A stretch of DNA of 64,000 bases from Erwinia sorbitola (GTDB lineage Bacteria; Pseudomonadota; Gammaproteobacteria; Enterobacterales; Enterobacteriaceae), in contig NZ_CP046509.1 of assembly GCF_009738185.1 (NCBI RefSeq), forward strand, positions 3,413,501-3,477,500, given 5' to 3'. The stretch's first letter is position 1. Every line of letters begins with the position of its first letter. The translations under genes and the position numbers were made by a program. Of the stretch, positions 34,347-43,100 are shown piece after piece. Below the pieces are notes generated by a model. That model was given only the letters and a program-made list of their open reading frames with translations, had not been told where the DNA came from and ran no database searches.

Positions 34347-35294
34347 GTGATCGCAACTCAAGAATTAACAGGCCGAATTTTCAATATCCAGAAATATTCG
34401 ATCTACGACGGTGATGGTATTCGCACACTGATTTTTTTTAAGGGCTGCAATATTCGCTGCCCATGGTGTGCCAACCCGGAAGGGTTAACCAGCCAGTTTC
34501 AGGTGATGTTCTCGCAGGAAAAATGTATTAACTGTGGCGATTGCGTCAACGTCTGCCCAACTGCCGTTCATTATCGTGCAGAAGAAAATGGTGAAATAAA
34601 GCATTTTATCGACCGGAATAAAGAGTGTATCGGCTGTCGTAAATGTGAAGAGATATGTACCCAGCGTGCATTAGATATTGTGGGTAAAGATGTCACCGTC
34701 AGCGAGCTGATGGATATTATCATGCAGGACTATGATTTTTATGTCTCATCCGGCGGTGGCGTCACCATTGGCGGCGGCGAGATGAGCCTGCAAACCGATT
34801 TCGCTGTGGCTTTATTTAGCGAATGCAAAAAGATGATGATTAATACCGCCGTTGAAACCCAGGGGACAACATCATTAGCAAATTATCAAAAACTGGCCCC
34901 GGTTACCGATACCTTCTTATTCGATATTAAAGAGATTAACAGTGAACACCACCATGCATTATTTGGCATCAGCAATGAGGGTATTCGCCGCAATCTGGAA
35001 TGGCTGGTTGATTACGGTGCCAATGTTATTGTCCGCATGCCGCTGGTACGCGGCTACAACGACTCCTGGGGCGCCATTACCGGCGCTATAGATTATGTGA
35101 AAAAGTTAGCGAAACGCGGAAATATCCGCCGCATCGATATGCTGCCCTATCACCAGCTGGGCCGTAAAAAATATGAACGGCTGGGTATGTCTTATCCCAT
35201 GACTGAAGATCCTTCATATACCCCAGAGGAATTAAACCAACTGGAAACGTTTTTCGGGCAATTTGATTTTGATATTCGCCTGGTTCGCCATTAA
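34347..35294 (+). CDS. cutD: CutC-activating radical SAM enzyme CutD
   Basis: This 315-residue activase starts with GTG (34347), preceded by TAGGGGG. The radical SAM cluster motif CxxxCxxC is at Cys34, Cys38 and Cys41 (GCNIRCPWC). A ferredoxin-like insert with two CxxC sets follows (CINCGDCVNVCP and CIGCRKCEEIC), as in other glycyl-radical activases that carry auxiliary 4Fe-4S clusters. SSGGGVTIGGGE and MPLVRGYND are typical of the family. It makes the glycyl radical on CutC Gly1105. Confidence 0.95.
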   Translation: MIATQELTGRIFNIQKYSIYDGDGIRTLIFFKGCNIRCPWCANPEGLTSQFQVMFSQEKCINCGDCVNVCPTAVHYRAEENGEIKHFIDRNKECIGCRKCEEICTQRALDIVGKDVTVSELMDIIMQDYDFYVSSGGGVTIGGGEMSLQTDFAVALFSECKKMMINTAVETQGTTSLANYQKLAPVTDTFLFDIKEINSEHHHALFGISNEGIRRNLEWLVDYGANVIVRMPLVRGYNDSWGAITGAIDYVKKLAKRGNIRRIDMLPYHQLGRKKYERLGMSYPMTEDPSYTPEELNQLETFFGQFDFDIRLVRH

Positions 35295-35306
35295 CAGGAG
35301 TTCATA

Positions 35307-35732
35307 ATGAAAAGTTTAGGCGTCATTGAAACACGAGGATTTGTCGCTGCCATTCAGGCGGTTGATGCTGCCTGTAAAGCTGCCGGAGTTAACTGTATCG
35401 GCTATCGGAAAGTAGGGTCTGGAATTGTCAGCGTCTGCTTTGAAGGTGAAATTAGCGCCATCCATACCGCTATTGAGCGCGGAGTTGCCGTCACCGCAGC
35501 GGAGCACCACGTCAGCTCACTGGTTATCGCCCGTCCGGAACGCTGCGTTGTCGAAGCATTAAGCACGCTGAAAGGGATGCCATCCCCGGCGGCCAAAGCT
35601 GAACTATCTGCTGCGGTAAAAACTGAAGAACAGGCGCCCCTCCCGGCTGCAAGCGTAGCGCCTGCCACGCAGCCGACTCTACCCGGCGAAGCGGAAGAAA
35701 CGACCACAACCAGGAAAGGGAAGAAGGCATGA
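35307..35732 (+). CDS. cmcE: Extended microcompartment hexameric shell protein CmcE
   Basis: This 141-residue protein has a BMC-H domain (about 1-90; MKSLGVIETRGFVAAIQAVD, YRKVGSGIVSV, HVSSLVIARP) and a Pro/Ala-rich C-terminal tail ending in a lysine cluster (TTTRKGKKA). The tail is absent from CmcA-C. Such extensions may line the lumen or the outside of the shell. AGGAG precedes the start. It overlaps the next gene by 4 nt. Confidence 0.92.
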   Translation: MKSLGVIETRGFVAAIQAVDAACKAAGVNCIGYRKVGSGIVSVCFEGEISAIHTAIERGVAVTAAEHHVSSLVIARPERCVVEALSTLKGMPSPAAKAELSAAVKTEEQAPLPAASVAPATQPTLPGEAEETTTTRKGKKA

Positions 35733-36349
35733 TCGACACCCTGCTGTGTGAAAAAATCGTCAGCCGCCTGATCCATACCGCGCCTGCAATCCCGGTGGGC
35801 GTCTCAAACCGCCATGTGCATCTGTCACAGCCTGACGTTGAAACCCTGTTTGGCGAGGGCTACTCCCTTACCGAGCTTAAACCACTGCGCCAGCCGGGTC
35901 AGTTTGCCGCCAGAGAGTGTGTGACGGTGGTCGGCCCCAAAGGTTCACTGACCAGTGTTCGCGTTCTCGGGCCAACACGGCCCGTTTCCCAGCTGGAAAT
36001 CTCCCGCTCTGACTGCTTTACGCTCGGGGTAAAGGCCCCGGTGCGTGAATCCGGCCATCTTGATAACAGCGGCGGTGCGTTACTGATTGGCCCGGCGGGT
36101 CATGTCGAACTGCATTCACAGGTAATTTGCGCCTGGCGTCATATCCATATGTCACCGCAGGATGCGCGCCAGCTGAATGTGGTTAATGGCCAAAAAGTCA
36201 GTGTACGCAGCAACGGTGAACGCCAGCTCACCTTTGATGAAGTGGTTGTGCGGGTACGTGAAGACTTCGTTCTGGAGTTTCACATCGATACCGAAGAGGC
36301 CAACGCCGCAGGTCTGAAAAACGGCGCACAGGTCACCCTGATAGGTTAA
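35729..36349 (+). CDS. cutH: PduL-type phosphate acetyltransferase CutH
   Basis: This 206-residue protein carries the two repeated PduL motifs: PVGVSNRHVHLSQPDVETLF (about 22-41) and AWRHIHMSPQDA (about 134-145). The conserved histidines bind zinc in PduL enzymes. It would convert acetyl-CoA and phosphate to acetyl-phosphate and recycle CoA within the compartment. The N-terminal segment IDTLLCEKIVSRLIH could be an encapsulation helix. ATGA overlap with cmcE. Confidence 0.92.
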   Translation: MIDTLLCEKIVSRLIHTAPAIPVGVSNRHVHLSQPDVETLFGEGYSLTELKPLRQPGQFAARECVTVVGPKGSLTSVRVLGPTRPVSQLEISRSDCFTLGVKAPVRESGHLDNSGGALLIGPAGHVELHSQVICAWRHIHMSPQDARQLNVVNGQKVSVRSNGERQLTFDEVVVRVREDFVLEFHIDTEEANAAGLKNGAQVTLIG

Positions 36350-36360
36350 CGGAGGCTGCT

Positions 36361-37029
36361 ATGACCGATGAACAGATCGAACGCCTGGTCACGAACATCC
36401 TTCACCGGCTACAGCCGCCGGTACTGGTGATGGTCACCGATGCAGAAGGTTACCGGCAGCAGATCTGCCGTCGGCTGGCAACCAGCGGGCAGCGTATGCA
36501 GCTGGCGCTTGATGACACGATCGCCGACAGCGCGCAGTGGCAAAAGACTGGCGAAGTGCTGCCAGCGCATGTCTGGCATAAAGCGCTACCGTCTGAACCC
36601 TATCGCGCGCTGCTGCTGCCGTTTCTCGACTATCCGCTGGCGGCACAGCTGGTGAATGGCAACCTGCAAAGCCCCGTCGCGCAGCGCCTGCATGATGCCC
36701 TGCTGGCAGGGATCCCGGTGCTGGCGCTGCGTTATCACTGCGATCCCGAGAGTGAACTTAACCAGCTGTGCGGCGTGAAGGCAAACTCAGCTTACGCCGC
36801 AAAGATCCAGTCAACTCTGTCACAGCTGGCCGCAGCTGGCGTGACGTTATGCACTATGAATGAACTGCTGAATATTCTGGCATCAGACCAGCCTGAAGCC
36901 ACGCCAGTCGGGTTTCCGCGCCGATATCTTACGGTGACAGATGTAGAAATGAACCCATCACTGGCAACGACTCCTGATGCCCTTTTGACCGACGCCGCGA
37001 AAGATTTTTTAAACGAGAGAAAAATTTAA
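36361..37029 (+). CDS. PduM-like microcompartment-associated protein
   Basis: This 222-residue protein has no assigned enzyme activity that I can name. The N-terminus (DEQIERLVTNILHRL) looks like a microcompartment encapsulation helix. The middle (YRALLLPFLDYPLAAQL, VAQRLHDALLAGIPVLAL) resembles PduM and flavoprotein-like proteins of other microcompartment operons. The end (YLTVTDVEM, ALLTDAAKDFLNERKI) resembles a segment recurring in PduM- and EutQ-like proteins. Its place after cutH fits a structural or assembly role. It is a good target for functional work. Confidence 0.6.
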   Translation: MTDEQIERLVTNILHRLQPPVLVMVTDAEGYRQQICRRLATSGQRMQLALDDTIADSAQWQKTGEVLPAHVWHKALPSEPYRALLLPFLDYPLAAQLVNGNLQSPVAQRLHDALLAGIPVLALRYHCDPESELNQLCGVKANSAYAAKIQSTLSQLAAAGVTLCTMNELLNILASDQPEATPVGFPRRYLTVTDVEMNPSLATTPDALLTDAAKDFLNERKI

Positions 37030-37061
37030 CCTTAATTTTAATCTGACCCTGGAGCTTTAAT

Positions 37062-37457
37062 ATGTCTTCGAAAACAAAATGCTGGTTATGGATGCTGCTG
37101 GTTATCCTTTCCGAAACATCCGCCACTTCTACGCTCAAAATGTTCAGTAACAGTGAAGGTGGAACCAAAATAGCGTTGCTGGTGCTGCTGGTCTTACTTT
37201 ATTGCGTCTGCTACTACTCGCTATCCCGTGCGGTAAAAGATATTCCCGTCGGCCTCGCATACGCCTCCTGGTCCGGTACCGGCATTCTGGTGGTCTCCAC
37301 CCTCGGAATGACGTTTTATGGCCAACATCCGGACACCGCCGCAATAATCGGTATGGCTGTTATTGCCAGCGGGATCGTCATCATGAACCTCTTTTCCAAA
37401 ATGGGGCATGAGGAGAACGAAGAGCAATCCTCTACAACGACAACTTCGCCAAACTAA
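37062..37457 (+). CDS. SMR-family transporter subunit 1
   Basis: This 131-residue small multidrug resistance protein has four hydrophobic helices. The membrane glutamate that binds substrate and protons in EmrE is seen in LVILSETSATSTLK (Glu17 or so). The segment DIPVGLAYASWSGTGILVVS matches the SMR signature in helix 3. A polar Glu/Ser/Thr/Asn tail follows helix 4. It is paired with a second SMR gene 32 nt downstream. SMR pairs occur at the 3' end of type II cut operons; transport of choline, trimethylamine or related amines is suggested by context only. Confidence 0.88.
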   Translation: MSSKTKCWLWMLLVILSETSATSTLKMFSNSEGGTKIALLVLLVLLYCVCYYSLSRAVKDIPVGLAYASWSGTGILVVSTLGMTFYGQHPDTAAIIGMAVIASGIVIMNLFSKMGHEENEEQSSTTTTSPN

Positions 37458-37489
37458 AACATCGCCAACTAACAGGAAAGGAATAGCAT

Positions 37490-37819
37490 ATGTTTAATCT
37501 TGGATTTTTATGGCTGGCGCTGTCAATCGGCTCCGAAATTACCGGCACCTCGATGATCAAAAAAACTAACGGCTTTAGTAAACTGGCGCCGTCAGTGCTG
37601 GTTATCTTCGCCTATGCTCTGTGCTACTACGCTCTGACCCGCGCCATGAACACTATCCCGGTCGGTGTCGCCTACTCTCTGTGGTGCGGATTTGGTATCG
37701 TCGGTGTGACGATCTGTTCGATGCTTCTTTATAAGCAAAAACCCGATTTCCCGGCGATCTTAGCTATGGCGCTGATCATCGCTGGTGGCATGATCATGAA
37801 CATATTCTCTACGATGTGA
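37490..37819 (+). CDS. SMR-family transporter subunit 2
   Basis: This 109-residue SMR protein has four helices, the conserved glutamate in ALSIGSEITGTSMIK, and TIPVGVAYSLWCGFGIVGV in helix 3. GGAAAGGA precedes the start. Paired, non-identical SMR genes often form heterodimers with opposite orientation in the membrane. It is the last gene of the cut operon and is followed by a strong terminator. Confidence 0.9.
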   Translation: MFNLGFLWLALSIGSEITGTSMIKKTNGFSKLAPSVLVIFAYALCYYALTRAMNTIPVGVAYSLWCGFGIVGVTICSMLLYKQKPDFPAILAMALIIAGGMIMNIFSTM

Positions 37820-37863
37820 CTTCCGGCACCTTCACTAAGAAAGAGAGAAGATGCAAATAACAG

Positions 37864-37892
37864 AAAAAACCCCGGGCGATGCCGGGGTTTTT
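37864..37892. terminator. Bidirectional terminator between the cut operon and the pilin-like gene
   Basis: The stem ACCCCGG / CCGGGGT (37869-37875 and 37882-37888) has A residues on the left and T residues on the right, so it can end transcripts from both convergent sides. Confidence 0.88.
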
Positions 37893-37911
37893 CCAGTTTA
37901 AAATACAACCA

Positions 37912-38376
37912 TTACGCGTATGACAGGGTATAGCTTGCGGATGCTTTCAGAGAGCCTGCGCAAACCTTATCGCCCGTGACAACCAGGCTTGAAATAAACC
38001 TGATCACATTCACTCCTGGATACAGTGGATATTCACGCGGTGTATTAATCGGCAGTATATTGCCATAGGCATCGTACAACCGTACGGCTACAGCCGGATT
38101 GGTGCTTTCCAGCGCACCGCTAATGAACTCAGAAGAAATGCCTTCAAAATTCACGCGAACTTTACTGGCGTCATAGTTATCAAATCTCATTTCAAACATA
38201 ACCGGGCGTACGGCATTGCCGATGCCTGACAGTTGAGACTCGCTGACCGCCCCCATATCGACGTGAATATTTCCAGACGGGCCTGGATCGATTGATTCAA
38301 TAGCACGACGGATAACAGGAATACTCATTGACTCACGAATGATATCAGCGCTGAAAGTAATAGTTCCATTAGACAT
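37912..38376 (-). CDS. Orphan pilin-like protein without signal peptide
   Basis: This 154-residue protein starts MSNGTITFSADIIRE, which looks like the donor strand at the start of a mature chaperone-usher pilin (GTITF pattern). It continues with pilin-type segments: VDMGAVSESQLSGIG, ISSEFISGALE, and the end SLKASASYTLSYA. No signal peptide is encoded upstream, and only one cysteine is present where pilins normally have a disulfide. A strong GGAGAA ribosome-binding site supports this start. No chaperone or usher gene is nearby. It may be a cytoplasmic protein with a borrowed fold, or a stranded subunit. Function not known. Confidence 0.65.
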   Translation of the reverse strand: MSNGTITFSADIIRESMSIPVIRRAIESIDPGPSGNIHVDMGAVSESQLSGIGNAVRPVMFEMRFDNYDASKVRVNFEGISSEFISGALESTNPAVAVRLYDAYGNILPINTPREYPLYPGVNVIRFISSLVVTGDKVCAGSLKASASYTLSYA

Positions 38377-38584
38377 ATATATTCTCCTTGATTTAACTTT
38401 TAATAAAAATCCCGCGATTGCGAGGTGTTTATTCTCTCAGTATCATGCTGGCCGGACAATTCACTGGTAGACAGCACAACAAGAGTCAGAAATTAAATCA
38501 GTAATTTTTATAAGCACTGCTGCGAGTTTGAGAATAGTTAGTCTGTATTGCGGATAATGAGGGGGAGTCGTTCTGGTTCACATA

Positions 38585-38613
38585 AAGGCCATCTGCCTGC
38601 ACAGCATGGCCTT
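38585..38613. terminator. Hairpin after glxK
   Basis: AAGGCCAT (38585-38592) pairs with ATGGCCTT (38606-38613) around a 13-nt loop. It lies just past the glxK stop (on its strand) and may terminate that transcript or the pilin-side region. Confidence 0.55.
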
Positions 38614-38625
38614 ATTCTTTATTAA

Positions 38626-39768
38626 TTATATTATTTTTTGACCAATCTGCATCGCGCGTGCAATATTCCTCGCGCTTTGCTGCAAATTAATTTCACCCTG
38701 CGAAAGGGCATTTTCCAGCGTACACAGTCTTGGCAGGATACTGAATATCGCATCGATACCTTGTTCGTGGAGCGCCTCTGCCCCCTCACCCAGCACCCCC
38801 GCCATGGCTATTACTGGCAGTTTGTGACGCTGCGCCAGACGTGCAATACCCGACAACGCCTTGCCGCCCAGCGTCTGATCGTCAATGCGGCCTTCACCCG
38901 TTACGATCAGATCTGCTGACATCACGGCATCTTCCAGACGCAGCGCTTCCATGATGATATCAATTCCCGGCTTCAGTGTTGCACCAAGGAATACCAGTGA
39001 AGCGATCCCCATCCCCCCTGCGGAACCACCACCAGCAATCTTTCTAATGTCGTTGCCAGTGATCTGTCGGATGACCGCCGCATACTGTTCAAGTGCCTGC
39101 TCCAACTGCGCAACGATTTCCGGAGTTGCCCCTTTTTGTGGACCGAAAACAGCCGCCGCCCCCTGTGGCCCCACCAGTGGATTGTCCACATCGCAGGCCA
39201 CCTCAATGTTACACTGCTGCAAGCGGGGATCCAGTTCAGACAGGTCGATTGCGTTCAAGGTTGCCAGTTCTGCGGCGCCCAAAGAGAGTGCTTTACCGTC
39301 CGGACGATAGAAACGCCCGCCCAGTGCCTGAATCATACCCACGCCGCCATCAACCGTGGCACTTCCGCCTATACCCAGAATGATATGACGTATTCCCTGA
39401 TCCAACGCGTGCCGAATGAGTTCGCCGGTGCCATAGCTGGTTGCATGCAGTGGATTGCGTCGCTCCGCCGGAACCAGCATCAGGCCGCTGGCCGCTGCCA
39501 TTTCTATTACCGCTGTACCGCCATCACCGCTGATACCATAAAACGCCTGCGTCTTCTCCCCCAATGGCCCCATAACCTCGAGCCATATCTTCTTCCCGCC
39601 GGTGGCGGCGACCAGCGCATCTACCGTGCCTTCTCCGCCATCGGCAATTGGCAGACAAATGCATTCCGCTTCAGGGTAAATTTCATGAAATCCTCGAGCA
39701 ATCGCCAATGCCGCCAATTCAGCGCTGACACTCTCCTTAAAGGAATCTGGCGCAATAACAATTTTCAT
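38626..39768 (-). CDS. glxK: Glycerate 2-kinase GlxK/GarK type
   Basis: This 380-residue kinase starts MKIVIAPDSFKESVSAELAA and has the GarK-family motifs PIADGGEGTVDAL, GIGGSATVDGGVGM and VTGEGRIDDQTLGGKA. It phosphorylates D-glycerate to 2-phosphoglycerate at the end of the glyoxylate route. Start chosen at the codon after AAAAGGATGCATC; an ATG 8 codons upstream is less likely. It is the last gene of the leftward operon that begins with gcl. Confidence 0.93.
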   Translation of the reverse strand: MKIVIAPDSFKESVSAELAALAIARGFHEIYPEAECICLPIADGGEGTVDALVAATGGKKIWLEVMGPLGEKTQAFYGISGDGGTAVIEMAAASGLMLVPAERRNPLHATSYGTGELIRHALDQGIRHIILGIGGSATVDGGVGMIQALGGRFYRPDGKALSLGAAELATLNAIDLSELDPRLQQCNIEVACDVDNPLVGPQGAAAVFGPQKGATPEIVAQLEQALEQYAAVIRQITGNDIRKIAGGGSAGGMGIASLVFLGATLKPGIDIIMEALRLEDAVMSADLIVTGEGRIDDQTLGGKALSGIARLAQRHKLPVIAMAGVLGEGAEALHEQGIDAIFSILPRLCTLENALSQGEINLQQSARNIARAMQIGQKII

Positions 39769-39908
39769 GATGCATCCTTTTAGACGTAACAAATAAAACT
39801 GCCATGCATTTTCACCTGCGGTTAACTGTCAACAACCGATGAAAATACATGGCGAAATAAAATTCAAAAATCACTAAGCAGATAACCTTTGCTCAATAAC
39901 CGGCATAA

Positions 39909-41255
39909 CTATTTGTTAACCAACTTAGCCGGTACGGTGTAAGTCAGTATCGCGCCTAATAACATCATCGATGACAATACAATCATGGCGACTAAGTTAC
40001 TGTCAGTCAGCTGTTTAAAATAACCAATGATATAGGGGGAGATAAATCCGCCTATATTGGCGATAGAGTTAATCAGGGCAATACCCGCAGCGGCACAGGC
40101 GCCGGTAAATATCGCGTTTGGAAGACTCCAGAACAACGGAGAAGGTACCAGGCTGGACGCTACTGCAACGCATAACGCTGCCATCACCACGTACTTGTTA
40201 TCCGGGAAAAGACCGATAAAGACCAATGATACCGCAGCTATACAGAAGGGCACGATAATATGCCAGCGGCGTTCCCGATACTTGTCTGAACTGCGCGCCG
40301 CCAGCAGCATAGCCACTACCGCCAGCATATAGGGCAGCATGGTCAACAAGCCAATATCCATTACCGATACTACTCCGGTATCACGGATAATGGTTGGCAC
40401 CCAGAACGCTAACCCCCCCTGGCCCATGACAGTACAAAAACAGATCAGCCACATTTTGGTGAATTCTGACGACTTCAACATGGTTTTCATCGTCCACTCC
40501 TTCACCGCAACCGCACCATCCTTTAATTTACGCGGTGCTGTCTCTGCCATATCCTCTTTAATGACTGCCTTTTCTTCAGGAGTGAGCCACTTGGCATTCT
40601 GATAGGTATTGTCGAGGAAATAGAAAATAACAACGGCAATCAACAGCGCACGAGGGCCGCTAATAAAGAATAGCCATTGCCAACCGGAAAGCTCCATTAC
40701 GCCATTCATATTCTCAATGATCCAGCCGCATAGCGGCCCGCCAATGATATTACTCACTGGAATACCACAAACAAACAGGGCGGTCATTTTAGCTCTTTGG
40801 CTGGAAGGGAACCAAAGTGTCAGATAGAGAATCACTCCGGGATAAAAGCCTGCTTCTGCCAGCCCAAGCAGAAAACGGGCCAGATAGAACTGCGTTGGGT
40901 TGGTAATGAAGATACTCAGCATTGAGATCATCCCCCATACAACCATCAGCAGGGCGATGACTTTTTTTGCTCCGTACTTACTCAGCAGAATATTGCTTGG
41001 CACTCCGGCGATGATATAGCCGATAAAAAACACTCCGGCACCCAGACCATAAACCGCTTCTGCCATTGATACGTTGCCGTTAAGAATATCCGGCATCATT
41101 TGAAATTTGGAGAATGAAATACCTACTCTGTCCAGATAACCCACAATATAGCTTATCAAAAGAATCGGCATTATTCGCCAGGCGACTTTTCTATATATAA
41201 TGTTTTTTTCAGGGGCGGTAAATGTTTTTTCAATTACAGCATTATCGGTTGCCAT
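39909..41255 (-). CDS. MFS transporter, anion:cation symporter family
   Basis: This 448-residue protein has twelve predicted helices and the ACS-family hallmarks: YLDRVGISF in helix 1, FFIGYIIAGVPSNILLSKYG, and LLGLAEAGFYPGVILYLTLWFP. Start chosen at MATDNAV after CAAGGAGAAC. It sits between glxR and glxK, so a substrate feeding glyoxylate or glycerate metabolism (for example a hydroxy or dicarboxylic acid) is likely. The exact substrate cannot be read from the sequence. A hairpin in the glxR-MFS gap may set its expression level. Confidence 0.85.
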   Translation of the reverse strand: MATDNAVIEKTFTAPEKNIIYRKVAWRIMPILLISYIVGYLDRVGISFSKFQMMPDILNGNVSMAEAVYGLGAGVFFIGYIIAGVPSNILLSKYGAKKVIALLMVVWGMISMLSIFITNPTQFYLARFLLGLAEAGFYPGVILYLTLWFPSSQRAKMTALFVCGIPVSNIIGGPLCGWIIENMNGVMELSGWQWLFFISGPRALLIAVVIFYFLDNTYQNAKWLTPEEKAVIKEDMAETAPRKLKDGAVAVKEWTMKTMLKSSEFTKMWLICFCTVMGQGGLAFWVPTIIRDTGVVSVMDIGLLTMLPYMLAVVAMLLAARSSDKYRERRWHIIVPFCIAAVSLVFIGLFPDNKYVVMAALCVAVASSLVPSPLFWSLPNAIFTGACAAAGIALINSIANIGGFISPYIIGYFKQLTDSNLVAMIVLSSMMLLGAILTYTVPAKLVNK

Positions 41256-41322
41256 GCAATGTTCTCCTTGGGTTGGCATCCTGCTATTTACTGTCTTTAT
41301 TGTTTAGGATAATTTTTCTTAA

Positions 41323-41358
41323 AGAAGACCCTCTTTATATCATAAAGAGGGCACTTCT
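41323..41358. terminator. Long stem-loop between glxR and the MFS gene
   Basis: A perfect 10-bp stem CCCTCTTTAT / ATAAAGAGGG (41329-41338 and 41342-41351) has an outer AGAAG / CTTCT extension (41323-41327 and 41354-41358). On the minus strand it is followed by TTTAAGAAAAATT, so it may attenuate or process the mRNA rather than end it fully. Confidence 0.55.
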
Positions 41359-41417
41359 AATGTCGACTATGTCTAATTTTAATAAATACTAATCTTTATT
41401 GATTAGTTAAATTATAA

Positions 41418-42299
41418 TTAACTGGATATTTTATGATTACCCATGATCTCCAGTGCCTGAACCAGCGCAGAGTGGTCGAGATCTGCTGCGCCATTAGCGG
41501 CACAAACATTAAACAACTCCTGGCAAGATGCCGTATTCGGCAGGCTAAGTGACATATCCTTAGCCCCCTGCAACGCCAGATTAAGATCCTTTTGATGCAG
41601 AGATATGCGGAAACCAGGTGAGAATGCACGTTTAATCATTCGCTCACCGTGCACTTCAAGAATGCGTGATGAGGCAAAACCGCCCATCAGAGCCTCACGT
41701 ACTTTGGCCGGATCAGCCCCCGCACGAGATGCAAATAGCAAGGCTTCAGAGACAGCTTCTATGTTCAGCGCCACAATAATCTGATTAGCAACCTTACAAG
41801 TTTGTCCATCGCCGTTCCCACCGATAAGGGTGATATTTTTGCCCATCAGTTCCAGCAGCGGTTTAACACGCGCAAAGGTCGCCTCATCGCCACCGACCAT
41901 AATGGTCAGCGTGCCCTGCTTGGCACCCACTTCCCCGCCGGATACCGGCGCATCCAGATAGGCCGCGCCCAGTTCGTTAACTTTTGCTGCAAAACGCTTA
42001 GTTTCCAGCGGTGAAATGGAACTCATATCCACCACCACCTTGCCTGTTAGCTTACCTTTGGCGCAGCCATGCTCACCAAACAGTACCTCTTCAACCTGCG
42101 GCGTATCCGGTACCATAATGAAGATAATCTCTGCTTCATCCACTACCTGCTGTGGAGTTTTGCAGGCAATCGCACCCTGTTTTACTAATGCAGCAGGCAC
42201 TTCGCGACGGGTATTGGCATACAGCTGATGTCCACCAGCGATGAGTTTTTCCGCCATTGGCGCACCCATAATGCCCAGACCAATAAATCCTACTTTCAT
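41418..42299 (-). CDS. glxR: Tartronate semialdehyde reductase
   Basis: This 293-residue 3-hydroxyacid dehydrogenase starts MKVGFIGLGIMGAPMAEKL with the GxGxxG nucleotide site. The substrate-binding DAPVSGGEVGAKQGTLTIMVGG and the catalytic lysine region GQTCKVANQIIVALN are typical of GlxR/GarR. It reduces tartronate semialdehyde to D-glycerate with NAD(P)H. It is the third gene after gcl and hyi, as in E. coli. Confidence 0.94.
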   Translation of the reverse strand: MKVGFIGLGIMGAPMAEKLIAGGHQLYANTRREVPAALVKQGAIACKTPQQVVDEAEIIFIMVPDTPQVEEVLFGEHGCAKGKLTGKVVVDMSSISPLETKRFAAKVNELGAAYLDAPVSGGEVGAKQGTLTIMVGGDEATFARVKPLLELMGKNITLIGGNGDGQTCKVANQIIVALNIEAVSEALLFASRAGADPAKVREALMGGFASSRILEVHGERMIKRAFSPGFRISLHQKDLNLALQGAKDMSLSLPNTASCQELFNVCAANGAADLDHSALVQALEIMGNHKISS

Positions 42300-42309
42300 T
42301 TTAATCTCC

Positions 42310-43089
42310 TTAGGATTGATATTTCTTCATCCATGACAGGCCACTTTCTGTCGTGTCCTTCGGCTTATATTCACAGCCGATCCAACCGCTATAACCCATG
42401 CGATCCAATGCTGAGAAGATATAATCGTAATTAATCTCGCCGGTGCCTGGTTCGTTACGTCCTGGGTTATCTGCAACCTGTATATGGCTTATCTTAGCGA
42501 GCAGACGCTCCATTGTTTGCGTCAACTCCCCTTCCATCCGCTGCATATGATAAATGTCATATTGCAGATAGATATTAGGGTTGCCAATTTTCTCAATTAA
42601 TTCGATCGCCTGCTGTGACGTTTTTAAATAAAAGTTCGGCATATCATATTTATTGATTGGTTCGATCAGCAGGCGAATATTTGCGTCAGCCAGTTCCTGA
42701 GCGGCATAGCTGAGGTTAGCGATAACCAGTTCATCGGTATGATGCTGACTGAGGGAAGGATCCACATTACCAATCAGGCAGTTGATTTGCCCACAGCCCA
42801 GCTTTTTCGCGTAATCAATCGCTAAACCAACCCCATCGCGAAACTCACTTTCACGCCCTGGCAGGCAGGCAATGCCGCGTTCACCCGCAGCCCAGTCACC
42901 AGCGGGGAGGTTTTGCAGCACCTGCGTTAACTGGTTTTCATCCAGCTCTTTGCGTATCGCATCCATCGGGTAGTCATAAGGGAACATGTACTCTACAGCA
43001 CTAAACCCCTGCTGTTTCGCGAGGCGAAAACGCTGCATAAAATCAACTTCATTAAACAGCATCGATAAGTTTGCCGAAAACTTAGGCAT
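42310..43089 (-). CDS. hyi: Hydroxypyruvate isomerase
   Basis: This 259-residue TIM-barrel protein (AP endonuclease 2 family) starts MPKFSANLSMLFNEVDFMQR and has the expected metal-binding segments LLIEPINKYDMPNF, YDIYHMQRMEG and GWIGCEYKPK. It interconverts hydroxypyruvate and tartronate semialdehyde. The gap from gcl is 11 nt. Confidence 0.94.
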   Translation of the reverse strand: MPKFSANLSMLFNEVDFMQRFRLAKQQGFSAVEYMFPYDYPMDAIRKELDENQLTQVLQNLPAGDWAAGERGIACLPGRESEFRDGVGLAIDYAKKLGCGQINCLIGNVDPSLSQHHTDELVIANLSYAAQELADANIRLLIEPINKYDMPNFYLKTSQQAIELIEKIGNPNIYLQYDIYHMQRMEGELTQTMERLLAKISHIQVADNPGRNEPGTGEINYDYIFSALDRMGYSGWIGCEYKPKDTTESGLSWMKKYQS

Positions 43090-43100
43090 GACAATTCTCC

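Noticed and set aside
39136..39783. 215-codon plus-strand frame opposite glxK
   Set aside because: Overlaps a well supported kinase gene and has no family features.
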